From Phreatobacter oligotrophus (GTDB lineage: Bacteria > Pseudomonadota > Alphaproteobacteria > Rhizobiales > Phreatobacteraceae), in assembly GCF_003046185.1 (NCBI RefSeq), contig NZ_PZZL01000004.1:310001-374000 (forward strand): DNA of 64,000 nt, in the 5' to 3' direction. Below the pieces are notes generated by a model, which saw only the letters and a program-made list of their open reading frames with translations, had not been told where the DNA came from and ran no database searches. This document shows positions 52,793 through 63,100 of the stretch, one piece after another (the stretch's first letter is position 1; each line of letters begins with the position of its first letter). The translations under genes and the position numbers were made by a program.

Positions 52793-52843
52793 TCATCGCT
52801 GGATGAGGATACGGCGTCGGCGGGTGGTCACGGTGCTGAACAT
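52793..52843 (-). CDS. Arginine-codon-rich leader peptide, 16 residues
   Basis: On the minus strand the frame encodes MFSTVTTRRRRILIQR and then TGA. Codons 8-11 are CGC CGA CGC CGT, four Arg in a row, of 16 residues. The putative -10 ends so close that transcription would begin at or next to this ATG, so the leader would be translated from a leaderless mRNA. The stop overlaps region 2 of the attenuator. It is too short to call by length alone; the Arg run, the terminator and the position before argC support it. Confidence 0.75.
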   Translation of the reverse strand: MFSTVTTRRRRILIQR

Positions 52844-52850
52844 GCGCAGC

Positions 52851-52879
52851 TAAATGCTATCGGCGCATGACGCTGTCAA
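52851..52879 (-). promoter_or_regulatory. Promoter of the argC leader transcript
   Basis: On the minus strand a consensus TTGACA (-35) and CATTTA (-10) are separated by exactly 17 bases. The expected start is seven to eight bases downstream, at the first base of the leader ATG (52843). Confidence 0.7.
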
Positions 52880-52891
52880 GACATGGGGGCT

Positions 52892-53470
52892 CTACCGGTT
52901 CTTGCCCGGCACCCACAGGACATCCGCCTTGCCCTTGTTGTTGAGATAGCGGGCGGCGACGAAGAGGAAGTCCGACAGGCGGTTCACATATTCCAGCGCC
53001 GGCCGTGACACCTCCTCGCCCGGGCGGCGGACGAGGTCGACCATGATGCGCTCGGCGCGCCGGGCCATGGTGCGGGCGAGGTGCAGATAGGCCGAGGCCG
53101 GGCTGCCGCCGGGCAGGATGAAGCTCTTCAGCGGATCGAGCTCGGCATTAAGCTGGTCGATCTCGGCCTCGATGCGCTTCACCTGCGCCTCGACGATGCG
53201 CAGCGGCTCATAGCCCAGGTCCTCGCCGAGATCGGGCGTGGCGAGGTCCGCACCGAGGTCGAACATGTCGTTCTGGATGCGCATGAGCATGGCGTCCACG
53301 ACCGGGTCGGTGGCCGTGTGCAGACGGGCAATCCCGATGGCGGAATTGGCCTCGTCGATGCAGCCATAGGCCTCGACCCGCAGGTCCGACTTCAGGCGCC
53401 GCGGGCCGGCCGCGAGGCCCGTCGTGCCGTCGTCGCCGGTCTTGGTGTAGATCTTGTTGAGCTTGACCAT
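52892..53470 (-). CDS. pduO: ATP:cob(I)alamin adenosyltransferase (PduO type)
   Basis: A 192-residue PduO-type adenosyltransferase that transfers the adenosyl group of ATP to cob(I)alamin, forming coenzyme B12. The N-terminal IYTKTGDDGTTGLAAGPRRL ATP-binding motif and EAYGCIDEANSAIGIA, the helical SFILPGGSPASAYLHLAR and the RRAERIMVDL C-terminal motif are all family hallmarks. It follows a HIG1-like small protein by 21 bases and shares a minus-strand run with tspO. Its product is the cofactor for ethanolamine ammonia-lyase in this window and probably for other B12 enzymes. Confidence 0.95.
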   Translation of the reverse strand: MVKLNKIYTKTGDDGTTGLAAGPRRLKSDLRVEAYGCIDEANSAIGIARLHTATDPVVDAMLMRIQNDMFDLGADLATPDLGEDLGYEPLRIVEAQVKRIEAEIDQLNAELDPLKSFILPGGSPASAYLHLARTMARRAERIMVDLVRRPGEEVSRPALEYVNRLSDFLFVAARYLNNKGKADVLWVPGKNR

Positions 53471-53491
53471 GGATCGCTGTTCCGACGGCGG

Positions 53492-53683
53492 TCAGCCGCC
53501 ATTGGCCTTCACATAGATGGCGATCACGATCACGACAATGGCCACGAATTGCAGCCCGACGCGCCAGCGCATCAGCTTCTGGGATGTGTTGGGGCTGCCG
53601 CCGCGCATCATGTTGATGAGGCCCATGACGAGGACGATGGCGACCGCCCCGACGGCGACGGGCACGAGCAGGTTGATCGGCAT
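53492..53683 (-). CDS. Twin-transmembrane-helix small protein (HIG1-like)
   Basis: A 63-residue protein with two hydrophobic helices (LLVPVAVGAVAIVLVMGLIN and VGLQFVAIVVIVIAIYV) separated by a basic loop with MMRGGSPNTSQKLMRWRV. This is the HIG1 N-terminal-like small membrane protein commonly found next to the adenosyltransferase in Hyphomicrobiales. Its function is unknown; mitochondrial HIG1 proteins support respiratory complexes. The start is the ATG at 53683; a much longer frame is not supported. Confidence 0.85.
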   Translation of the reverse strand: MPINLLVPVAVGAVAIVLVMGLINMMRGGSPNTSQKLMRWRVGLQFVAIVVIVIAIYVKANGG

Positions 53684-53697
53684 GGATGGCCCTTCCG

Positions 53698-54204
53698 TCA
53701 GCTGTTGAGGCGCCAGATGGCGATGTTCAGCACCGTCGCGAAACTCACCCAGGCAAGATAGGGGATCAGCAGCAGGGACGCCACGCGATCCTTGCTCCAG
53801 GCGAAGACGATGTTGCCGAGGATGGCGAGCCACATGGCGACGATGACGATCGCCGCGGCGCCCATCGCCTGGCCGTAGAAGAACACCCAGGACCACGCCG
53901 CGTTGAGCGCGAGTTGAACGCCGTAGAGCGCGATGGCTGGCTCCTTGTCCTCGGCAGGGGACAGGACGAGCCGGGCGCCGGACACCGCGATCATGATGTA
54001 GAGCACCGTCCAGACCGGCCCGAAGAGCCAGTTCGGCGGATTGAACGACGGCTTGACCAGGGTCGGGTACCAGCCGGACAGGCCGTAGGAATTGGCGATG
54101 CCGCCGGTGGCCGCCACGGCGAAGCAGAGCACCAGGAAGGCTCCGTAGACGGCCACGGTGCCGGCGACCGATCGGGACATGTTCACGCTGCTTGTTCCTG
54201 TCAT
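53698..54204 (-). CDS. tspO: TspO/MBR family membrane protein
   Basis: A 168-residue tryptophan-rich five-helix membrane protein. The segments WYPTLVKPSFNPPNWLFGPV, WTVLYIMIAVSGARL, QLALNAAWSWVFF and PYLAWVSFATVLNIAIW are typical of TspO, which binds porphyrins, haem and cholesterol-like ligands. It may control tetrapyrrole export or stress responses. Starts at 54204 or 54180 are both ATG; the choice is not decided by a clear ribosome-binding site. It is first in a run with the HIG1-like and PduO-type genes, which link to tetrapyrroles. Confidence 0.92.
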   Translation of the reverse strand: MTGTSSVNMSRSVAGTVAVYGAFLVLCFAVAATGGIANSYGLSGWYPTLVKPSFNPPNWLFGPVWTVLYIMIAVSGARLVLSPAEDKEPAIALYGVQLALNAAWSWVFFYGQAMGAAAIVIVAMWLAILGNIVFAWSKDRVASLLLIPYLAWVSFATVLNIAIWRLNS

Positions 54205-54408
54205 GGCTTGCCTGTACGGACGAGGAACGCGATGAGATCAATGCCGTTCCGGTCCCTGCAGGGCCTACCTGCATGACGGCATGGCATTTCCGGGACGGCA
54301 GGCATAGACCCCTGTCGGCGTTTCCGTTCCGTTCGCGTCCATCGCGCCCTGTGCCATGATGGCGAAACTGATTCGCGGCCGCCCGGCGGCCCGGGAGATT
54401 CCACCACG

Positions 54409-56456
<2,048 letters not shown>

Positions 56457-56457
<1 letters not shown>

Positions 56458-56921
56458 TGCGGTGCCTCGCGCCGGTCAGCCGGCGGTTCGCAGGCATCGC
56501 GCTGGTGCTGGCGGCGCTGGCCGCGCCCGCCCTCGCCCAGTCGGATGCCGGCCGCGCCCTGTCCTCGCTCTCGCCCGACGTGCTCTTCGTCCGCGCCACC
56601 GGACCATGGGTCTCCGGCGAGCGGCAGGGCACCTCGCGGATCGTGCTGCTGCGCACCCCCTCCCCCGACGGCGCGCAGCGCCTCTATGTGCAGTGGCTGG
56701 CGGTGGTCGATCCCTCGACGGGCCGCACCGGCACGGTCGCAACGGAAGAAATCCCCGAGGTCTTCGACTGGCGCGTCGGCATGGAGGATTACCGGGTCGA
56801 ACCGGACGGCGCCGGATCCCGCGTTCAGATCGACGGTCGGGTTCTCGGCTCAGGCCAGCCGCGGCGCTACCTGCTGACCATCGGCCCGCCGGGCGAGGTC
56901 ACCTTCGGCGCACTGCGCTAG
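56457..56921 (+). CDS. Putative secreted protein of unknown function
   Basis: A 154-residue protein with a clear N-terminal signal (RRFAGIALVLAALAAPALAQ). The mature domain has strand-rich stretches (FVRATGPWVSGERQGTSRI, VLLRTPSPDGAQRLYVQWL, DWRVGMEDYRVEPDG) but no named family. Its ATG overlaps the parE stop (TGATG), so it is coupled to parE, an odd partner for a secreted protein. It ends 11 bases before a convergent hydrolase gene. Confidence 0.75.
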
Positions 56922-56931
56922 GGCGAGCCCG

Positions 56932-57657
56932 TCACGCCGCGAGCCAGCGCTCCAGCGCGGCATTCACCGCCTCCGGCCGCTCCAGCGTCGAGAGATGGCC
57001 GCAATCCGGCACGACCACGAGCTCGGAGCCGCGAATGGCCTCGGCCATGTCCTCGGACATGAAGCGGGGGGTGAGCGCATCGTCTTCGCCGACCAGGATC
57101 AACGTCGGGCAGCGGATGGCGCTAAGGCTCGCCTCGTAGGACGGCCGCGCCATGATCGCCTTCTGCTGCCGGATGAAGCGGGCGGGCCCGGTCTTGTCCG
57201 ACATGGTCCTCACGATCGCCTCCAGCGCCGTGTCGCCGAGCCGCCGGATATGGACGATGCGCGGCCAGAGCACGTTGTGGATGTCGTCGAAACGGCCGGT
57301 CTGGGCCATCTTGATGGCGGCCTCGCGGATCTCGGTATCGCCGAGGACATCCTGGCTGGCGCGGGTGTCGAGAAGGGCGAGCTTGGCCACGCGCTGCGGC
57401 GCCTGGCGCATCACCTCCAGCGCCACATAGCCGCCCATCGACAGGCCGATCAGCGCGAATTTCGGCGGGGCGCTGGCCAGCAGCCGGTGGGCGATCTCGG
57501 CAATGGTCTCGTCGCTGGCGTGGTCGGCGACCGTCACCGGATGCGCATCGCGGAAATGGGCGATCTGCGGCGCGAAGAGATCGGCGGTGCAGTTGAGGCC
57601 GGGAACGAAGACCAGCGGCAGGCCACGGGGCGCGTCAGGCGAGGCAGCAATCGGCAT
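56932..57657 (-). CDS. Alpha/beta hydrolase
   Basis: A 241-residue alpha/beta hydrolase. The nucleophile elbow is FALIGLSMGGYVALEVM with catalytic Ser; the acid and His are in ILVGEDDALTPRF and PDCGHLSTLERP. The oxyanion-hole strand is LPLVFVPGLNCTADLF. AAGGA before the ATG at 57657 makes this start better than 57675 or 57747. Substrate classes include lactones and esters; none can be chosen. It is divergent from the helicase gene, with the promoter of the latter in between. Confidence 0.88.
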   Translation of the reverse strand: MPIAASPDAPRGLPLVFVPGLNCTADLFAPQIAHFRDAHPVTVADHASDETIAEIAHRLLASAPPKFALIGLSMGGYVALEVMRQAPQRVAKLALLDTRASQDVLGDTEIREAAIKMAQTGRFDDIHNVLWPRIVHIRRLGDTALEAIVRTMSDKTGPARFIRQQKAIMARPSYEASLSAIRCPTLILVGEDDALTPRFMSEDMAEAIRGSELVVVPDCGHLSTLERPEAVNAALERWLAA

Positions 57658-57732
57658 GGTCCCATCCTTCACCATGCGCACCGAATCCCGCCAATCCCAT
57701 GCGCGCCATGCGTTTGGCACAGGGTCCTTTCG

Positions 57733-57760
57733 TTGACAATCGGCCAATCGGGACTATGTT
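57733..57760 (+). promoter_or_regulatory. Promoter of the DEAD-box helicase gene
   Basis: A consensus TTGACA and TATGTT are separated by 16 bases. The start would lie near 57767, leaving an untranslated leader of about 150 bases before the ATG at 57920. Confidence 0.6.
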
Positions 57761-57842
57761 GCAGCGCATCGACCCGGGCAGGAATCCGCCGCCCGCTTCG
57801 ATCATTCGTCCGTTCGGCCTCGTGGGTTCTAGGGGCCGTCAT

Positions 57843-57861
57843 GCGCGAAGACGCTTCGCGC
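57843..57861 (+). promoter_or_regulatory. Hairpin in the helicase 5' UTR
   Basis: A perfect 8-bp stem GCGCGAAG / CTTCGCGC with an ACG loop lies about 60 bases before the helicase ATG. Long structured leaders of RNA helicases can respond to cold or to the helicase itself; this is only a candidate. Confidence 0.45.
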
Positions 57862-57919
57862 CGAACGCCTCGAGACACAGTCGCAAGACCCCACCAGCCA
57901 ACAAGGACACTCCCTTTCC

Positions 57920-59410
<1,491 letters not shown>

Positions 59411-59477
59411 CGCTGCGTAAGGTAGAATTTTTACGTGCCATAAAGCATTAACGGTCTAGCCTCCGGACGACTGACAC

Positions 59478-59499
59478 GCGCGGCCTTCACCGGCCGCGC
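59478..59499. terminator. Hairpin between helicase and diguanylate cyclase genes
   Basis: A perfect 8-bp stem GCGCGGCC / GGCCGCGC with a six-base loop lies downstream of the helicase stop and 26 bases before the cyclase ATG. There is no T-tract; it may be a terminator or part of the cyclase leader. Confidence 0.4.
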
Positions 59500-59525
59500 T
59501 GGCCACGCCCAGGATCGGCAGCCTG

Positions 59526-60578
59526 ATGGACAATCGCGACGACATCGAACGCAGTTACGCCTTCGGCGATCTTGCCTTCTCGCAGATCAAGGGACGCGGT
59601 TTGGCCGCGGTCCCGCGGAACTACGAGGTCTGGTACTGCTACGCCTCGGGCTATCACACCGAACTCTCGGATGCGGTGAACGCCGTCCTGTCCCAGAACG
59701 GCAGCATCTCCCAGGACCACCTCGACTCAATCTTCGAGAACTATCTCTCGCAGGCGCGGATGGGCGAGAAGATCGACGTGGTCGGTGGCCGCGTGCTCGA
59801 TGAGATCGAGCACGTCATGACGATGATCGACTCAGCTGCCGGCCAGGCCAACGCCTATGGCAACGATCTCGCCGGCGCCTCGGCGCGCCTTGCCTCCATG
59901 GGCTCGCCGGAAGGCGTCAGGACCATTATCGAGAACCTCGTCCGCTCGACCCGCGAGATCGAGGCGAACAACAAGGCGCTGGAGCAGCGCCTCAAGGCCT
60001 CCCGCAGCGAGATCAAGCTGCTGCAGGAGAACCTCGACGCGGTGCGGACGGAATCGCTGACCGATCCCCTCACCTCGCTCGGCAATCGCAAGTACTACGA
60101 CCAGTCGATCGCCAAGGCAGTGGCCCTCGCCAACAAGGCCGAGACGCCGCTGAGCCTGCTGGTCAGCGACATCGACCATTTCAAGAAGTTCAACGACACG
60201 TTCGGCCACCTCACCGGCGACCAGGTGCTGCGTCTCGTCGCGCTGTCGGTGAAGCAGAACGTCAAGGGCCAGGATCTCGCCTGCCGCTATGGCGGCGAGG
60301 AATTCGCCATCATCCTCCCCGACACGACGCTGCGCGCCGCCGTCACGGTCGCCGAGCATATCCGCCGGGCCGTCATGACCAAGGAGCTCATCAAGCGCTC
60401 CACCAACGAGAATCTCGGCCGCATCACCATCTCGCTGGGGGTCGCGACCTTCCGGCCCGGCGACACGGTGGCGAGCCTCTACGACCGCGCCGATCGCTGC
60501 CTTTATGCGGCCAAGCGCAACGGCCGCAATCGCGTCGTCTGCGAGACCGATCCGGAAGCCGAACTCAAGGTGGCGTGA
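59526..60578 (+). CDS. Diguanylate cyclase (GGEEF) with N-terminal coiled-coil
   Basis: A 350-residue protein that would make cyclic di-GMP. The catalytic motif is RYGGEEF (residues 256-260), with DPLTSLGNRKYYDQ at the domain start and SDIDHFKKFNDTFGH for metal binding. Position -5 to -8 reads KGQD instead of the inhibitory RxxD I-site, so product feedback inhibition is probably absent. The N-terminal ~170 residues lack membrane helices and include a likely coiled-coil (EIEANNKALEQRLKASRSEI) for dimerisation. The last 14 bases overlap the convergent tfoX-like gene. Confidence 0.93.
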   Translation: MDNRDDIERSYAFGDLAFSQIKGRGLAAVPRNYEVWYCYASGYHTELSDAVNAVLSQNGSISQDHLDSIFENYLSQARMGEKIDVVGGRVLDEIEHVMTMIDSAAGQANAYGNDLAGASARLASMGSPEGVRTIIENLVRSTREIEANNKALEQRLKASRSEIKLLQENLDAVRTESLTDPLTSLGNRKYYDQSIAKAVALANKAETPLSLLVSDIDHFKKFNDTFGHLTGDQVLRLVALSVKQNVKGQDLACRYGGEEFAIILPDTTLRAAVTVAEHIRRAVMTKELIKRSTNENLGRITISLGVATFRPGDTVASLYDRADRCLYAAKRNGRNRVVCETDPEAELKVA

Positions 60579-60936
60579 GCGCCTTCCGGCGTCGCGCCGG
60601 TTTCGGCCTGGCCTCGCTCCGCAGCGCCGCGGCGAAGGCGATGCCCGCCCAGTGGCGCAGCTCATCCTCGTCGTCGAAACAGGCCTCCGGCATGCGCCGG
60701 TAGCTGCTGACCGTCGTCTCGCCGCGCTTGGTCGCGTAGGTGAAGGGCTTGGCGCCGGCCGCGTCGAAGAGCGGCGCGCTGGTGGCATCCGATTTCAGGT
60801 ACAGGCCGTCGCGGATGGCCAGCGCAAAGACCACGCCGTCGCGATAGATGCCGTGGCCGGAAAACATCCGCCTCAGGGTGACGCGGGCAAAGGGAGCGAA
60901 GAGATCGACCAGGTAATCCGGGTCGAAGGCGCTCAT
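60565..60936 (-). CDS. TfoX/Sxy N-terminal domain protein
   Basis: A 123-residue protein with the TfoX_N domain: VTLRRMFSGHGIYRDGVVFALA, DGLYLKSDATSA, then SYRRMPEACFDDEDELRHW. The family includes competence regulators, but short alphaproteobacterial members are of unknown function. The C-terminus is basic (RSEARPKPARRRK). It starts one base after the sufA stop and overlaps the end of the convergent cyclase gene by 14 bases. Confidence 0.88.
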   Translation of the reverse strand: MSAFDPDYLVDLFAPFARVTLRRMFSGHGIYRDGVVFALAIRDGLYLKSDATSAPLFDAAGAKPFTYATKRGETTVSSYRRMPEACFDDEDELRHWAGIAFAAALRSEARPKPARRRKALTPP

Positions 60937-60937
60937 C

Positions 60938-61309
60938 TCAGGCCGTGCCCAGCGCCTCGGGACGCGCCGGGGTCAGCGCGATGGATTCGCCGCAGCCGCA
61001 GGCCGAGGTCTGGTTCGGATTGTTGAAGACGAAGCGCGCGGACAGCTTGTCGGTGACGTAGTCCATCTCGGTGCCGAGGAGATAGAGCACCGCCTTGGCA
61101 TCGATGAAGACGCGCACGCCGCGATCCTCGACGATCTCGTCGAACTTTCCGGGCTCGTCGACGAATTCCATCGTGTACTCCATGCCGGCACAGCCACCCT
61201 TGGTGACCCCGACGCGGAGACCCGCACTGTCCTTGCCGGACGCGAGGACAAGATCCCTCACCCGGTCGGCGGCGGCTTCAGTGAGCCGCATGGCCTGCAT
61301 CTTCGGCAT
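60938..61309 (-). CDS. sufA: Iron-sulfur cluster assembly protein SufA/IscA family
   Basis: A 123-residue A-type carrier with the three conserved cysteines in VTKGGCAGMEYTMEFVDEP and QTSACGCGESIAL. It takes iron-sulfur clusters from the SufBCD scaffold to target proteins. The start at 61309 has GGAG at good spacing; the ATG at 61315 touches that site. It is last of the suf run in this window, with a 105-base gap from sufT and one base before the TfoX-like gene. Confidence 0.94.
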   Translation of the reverse strand: MPKMQAMRLTEAAADRVRDLVLASGKDSAGLRVGVTKGGCAGMEYTMEFVDEPGKFDEIVEDRGVRVFIDAKAVLYLLGTEMDYVTDKLSARFVFNNPNQTSACGCGESIALTPARPEALGTA

Positions 61310-61414
61310 CTGCATCTCCGAAACCGCGCGGATTCAAGGTCCGGCGTTCAAAGCATCGCTTACAGATATAGAGACTGCGACGAACGGGTTAAAGCCCCGT
61401 CACACCGCGGCCCG

Positions 61415-61807
61415 TCACCACATGTTGAGGGCGACACGGGCCTCGTCCGACATGCGGCTCTGGTCCCAGGGCGGGTCGAAGGTAAGAGTGACCTTCACCT
61501 CCGAAATGCCCGGCACGCTCGCCACCGCATTCTCCACCATGCCCGGCAGTTCGGCAGCCGAGGGGCAGGACGGCGAGGTCAGCGTCATGTCGATCGCGAC
61601 CTTGCGGGAATCGTCGATGTCGACGCGGTAGATCAGTCCGAGCTCGTAGATGTCGGACGGGATCTCGGGGTCATAGACCGACTTCATGGCCGCGACGATG
61701 TCGTCGGTCAGGCGGTCCAGTTCCTCCGGCGGGATGGCGGCAGTGTCGCCACCGACGGTGGTGTTGAGGGGCTGGCTCTCGTCCATCGGGTTCAAGGTCC
61801 GTGGCAT
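61415..61807 (-). CDS. sufT: SUF system protein SufT (DUF59/MIP18 family)
   Basis: A 130-residue protein. After a poorly conserved N-terminus the DUF59 domain shows AAMKSVYDPEIPSDIYELGL, IDMTLTSPSCPSAAELPGM and VTLTFDPPWDQSRMSDEAR. SufT assists iron-sulfur cluster maturation, with the Cys in SPSCPS likely important. Starts at 61807 and 61786 are both ATG without strong ribosome-binding sites. It lies directly after sufS. Confidence 0.93.
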   Translation of the reverse strand: MPRTLNPMDESQPLNTTVGGDTAAIPPEELDRLTDDIVAAMKSVYDPEIPSDIYELGLIYRVDIDDSRKVAIDMTLTSPSCPSAAELPGMVENAVASVPGISEVKVTLTFDPPWDQSRMSDEARVALNMW

Positions 61808-61828
61808 CGGGGGCGAGGCGGAACCGCC

Positions 61829-63097
61829 TCACCCGAACAGAGATTGGGCCTTGAGAAGGGCTTCCGCAAGGCGGTCGACCTCTTCGGTGGTGTTGTAGAG
61901 GCCGAAGGAGGCACGACAGGTGGAGGTCACACCATATCGCTGGAGAAGCGGCTGGGCGCAATGGGTCCCGGCGCGCACCGCCACCCCATAGCGGTCGACG
62001 ACCGTGGCGACGTCATGGGCATGGGCTCCCTTCATCTCGAAGGAGACGATGGCGCCCTTGTCCCGCGCATGGCCGAAGATCTTGAGCGAGTTGATGGCGC
62101 CGAGCCGCTCATGCGCGTAGCGGACGAGGCTGTCCTCATGCGCGCGGATCGCCGGGCGCCCGATGGACTGCATGTAGTCCAGCGCCGCGCCGAGGCCGAT
62201 GGCCTGGACGATGGCGGGGGTGCCCGCCTCGAAACGGTGCGGCGGATCGTTGTAGGTGACGCCCTCGGTGGTGACGACCGAGATCATCTCGCCGCCGCCA
62301 TTATAGGGCGGCATGCGCTCGAGATGCTCGCGCTTGCCATAGAGCACGCCGATGCCGGTCGGCCCGTAGACCTTGTGGCCGGTGAAGACATAGAAGTCCG
62401 CGTCGATGTCCTGGACGTCCACGTCCATGTGGACGGCGGCCTGCGAGCCGTCGACCAGCACCGGAATGCCGCGGGCATGGGCCAGGCGGATGCATTCCTT
62501 GATCGGCACGACGGTGCCGAGGGCGTTGGACATGTGGGTCAGCGCCACCATCTTCACGCGCGGCCCGAGCAGCTTCTCGAACTCCTCGATGAGGAAATTG
62601 CCGTCCTCGTCGATCGGCGCCCAGACGAGCTTCGCCCCGCGCCGCTCCCGATGGAAATGCCAGGGCACGATGTTGGAGTGGTGCTCCATGATCGAGAGCA
62701 CGATCTCGTCGCCCTCCCCGATCACCAGTCCGCCGAAGGAGGCTGCCGCGAGGTTGATCGCCTCCGAGGCATTGCGGGTGAAGATGATCTGATCGACCGA
62801 AGGGGCGTTGAGGAAGGCGCGCACGCTCTCGCGCGCCGCCTCATAGGCCTCGGTGGCGGCATTGGCGAGGTAATGCAGCCCGCGATGGACGTTGGCGTAT
62901 TCGCTCTCATAGGCCCGGGTGATCCGGTCGATCACCTGCCGCGGCTTCTGGGCCGAGGCGGCATTGTCGAGGAAGACGAGGTCCTTGCCGTAGGGCTTCA
63001 GGCTCAGCGCCGGGAAGTCCTTGCGGATAACGTCAACGTCATAGCCGCCGCCGGCGACAGCCGGGTGGGTACCAGCGGGGCTCATGTCCGGGCTCAT
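61829..63097 (-). CDS. sufS: Cysteine desulfurase SufS
   Basis: A 422-residue PLP-dependent cysteine desulfurase that supplies persulfide sulfur for iron-sulfur cluster building. The PLP lysine is in YVFTGHKVYGPTGIGVLYG; the catalytic cysteine is in TSTCRASFGLYNT; RNASEAINLAA and SIMEHHSNIVPW are cofactor-binding. The ATG at 63097 has GAGGACC ahead; an ATG at 63085 is alternative. It starts three bases after the sufD stop, so the two are co-transcribed. Confidence 0.96.
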   Translation of the reverse strand: MSPDMSPAGTHPAVAGGGYDVDVIRKDFPALSLKPYGKDLVFLDNAASAQKPRQVIDRITRAYESEYANVHRGLHYLANAATEAYEAARESVRAFLNAPSVDQIIFTRNASEAINLAAASFGGLVIGEGDEIVLSIMEHHSNIVPWHFHRERRGAKLVWAPIDEDGNFLIEEFEKLLGPRVKMVALTHMSNALGTVVPIKECIRLAHARGIPVLVDGSQAAVHMDVDVQDIDADFYVFTGHKVYGPTGIGVLYGKREHLERMPPYNGGGEMISVVTTEGVTYNDPPHRFEAGTPAIVQAIGLGAALDYMQSIGRPAIRAHEDSLVRYAHERLGAINSLKIFGHARDKGAIVSFEMKGAHAHDVATVVDRYGVAVRAGTHCAQPLLQRYGVTSTCRASFGLYNTTEEVDRLAEALLKAQSLFG

Positions 63098-63100
63098 GCG

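Larger units (their letters stand above)
52731..52843 (-). promoter_or_regulatory. Candidate arginine attenuator upstream of argC
   Basis: Four RNA segments can pair in competing ways. Region 1 in the leader ORF (52814-52827) can pair with region 2 (52775-52790). Region 2 with its 5' flank (52782-52794) can instead pair with region 3 (52747-52756), the left arm of the terminator. Region 3 with region 4 forms the terminator hairpin. Stalling at the four Arg codons would favour the 2-3 helix and readthrough. The structure was drawn by eye, without energy calculation. Confidence 0.7.
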
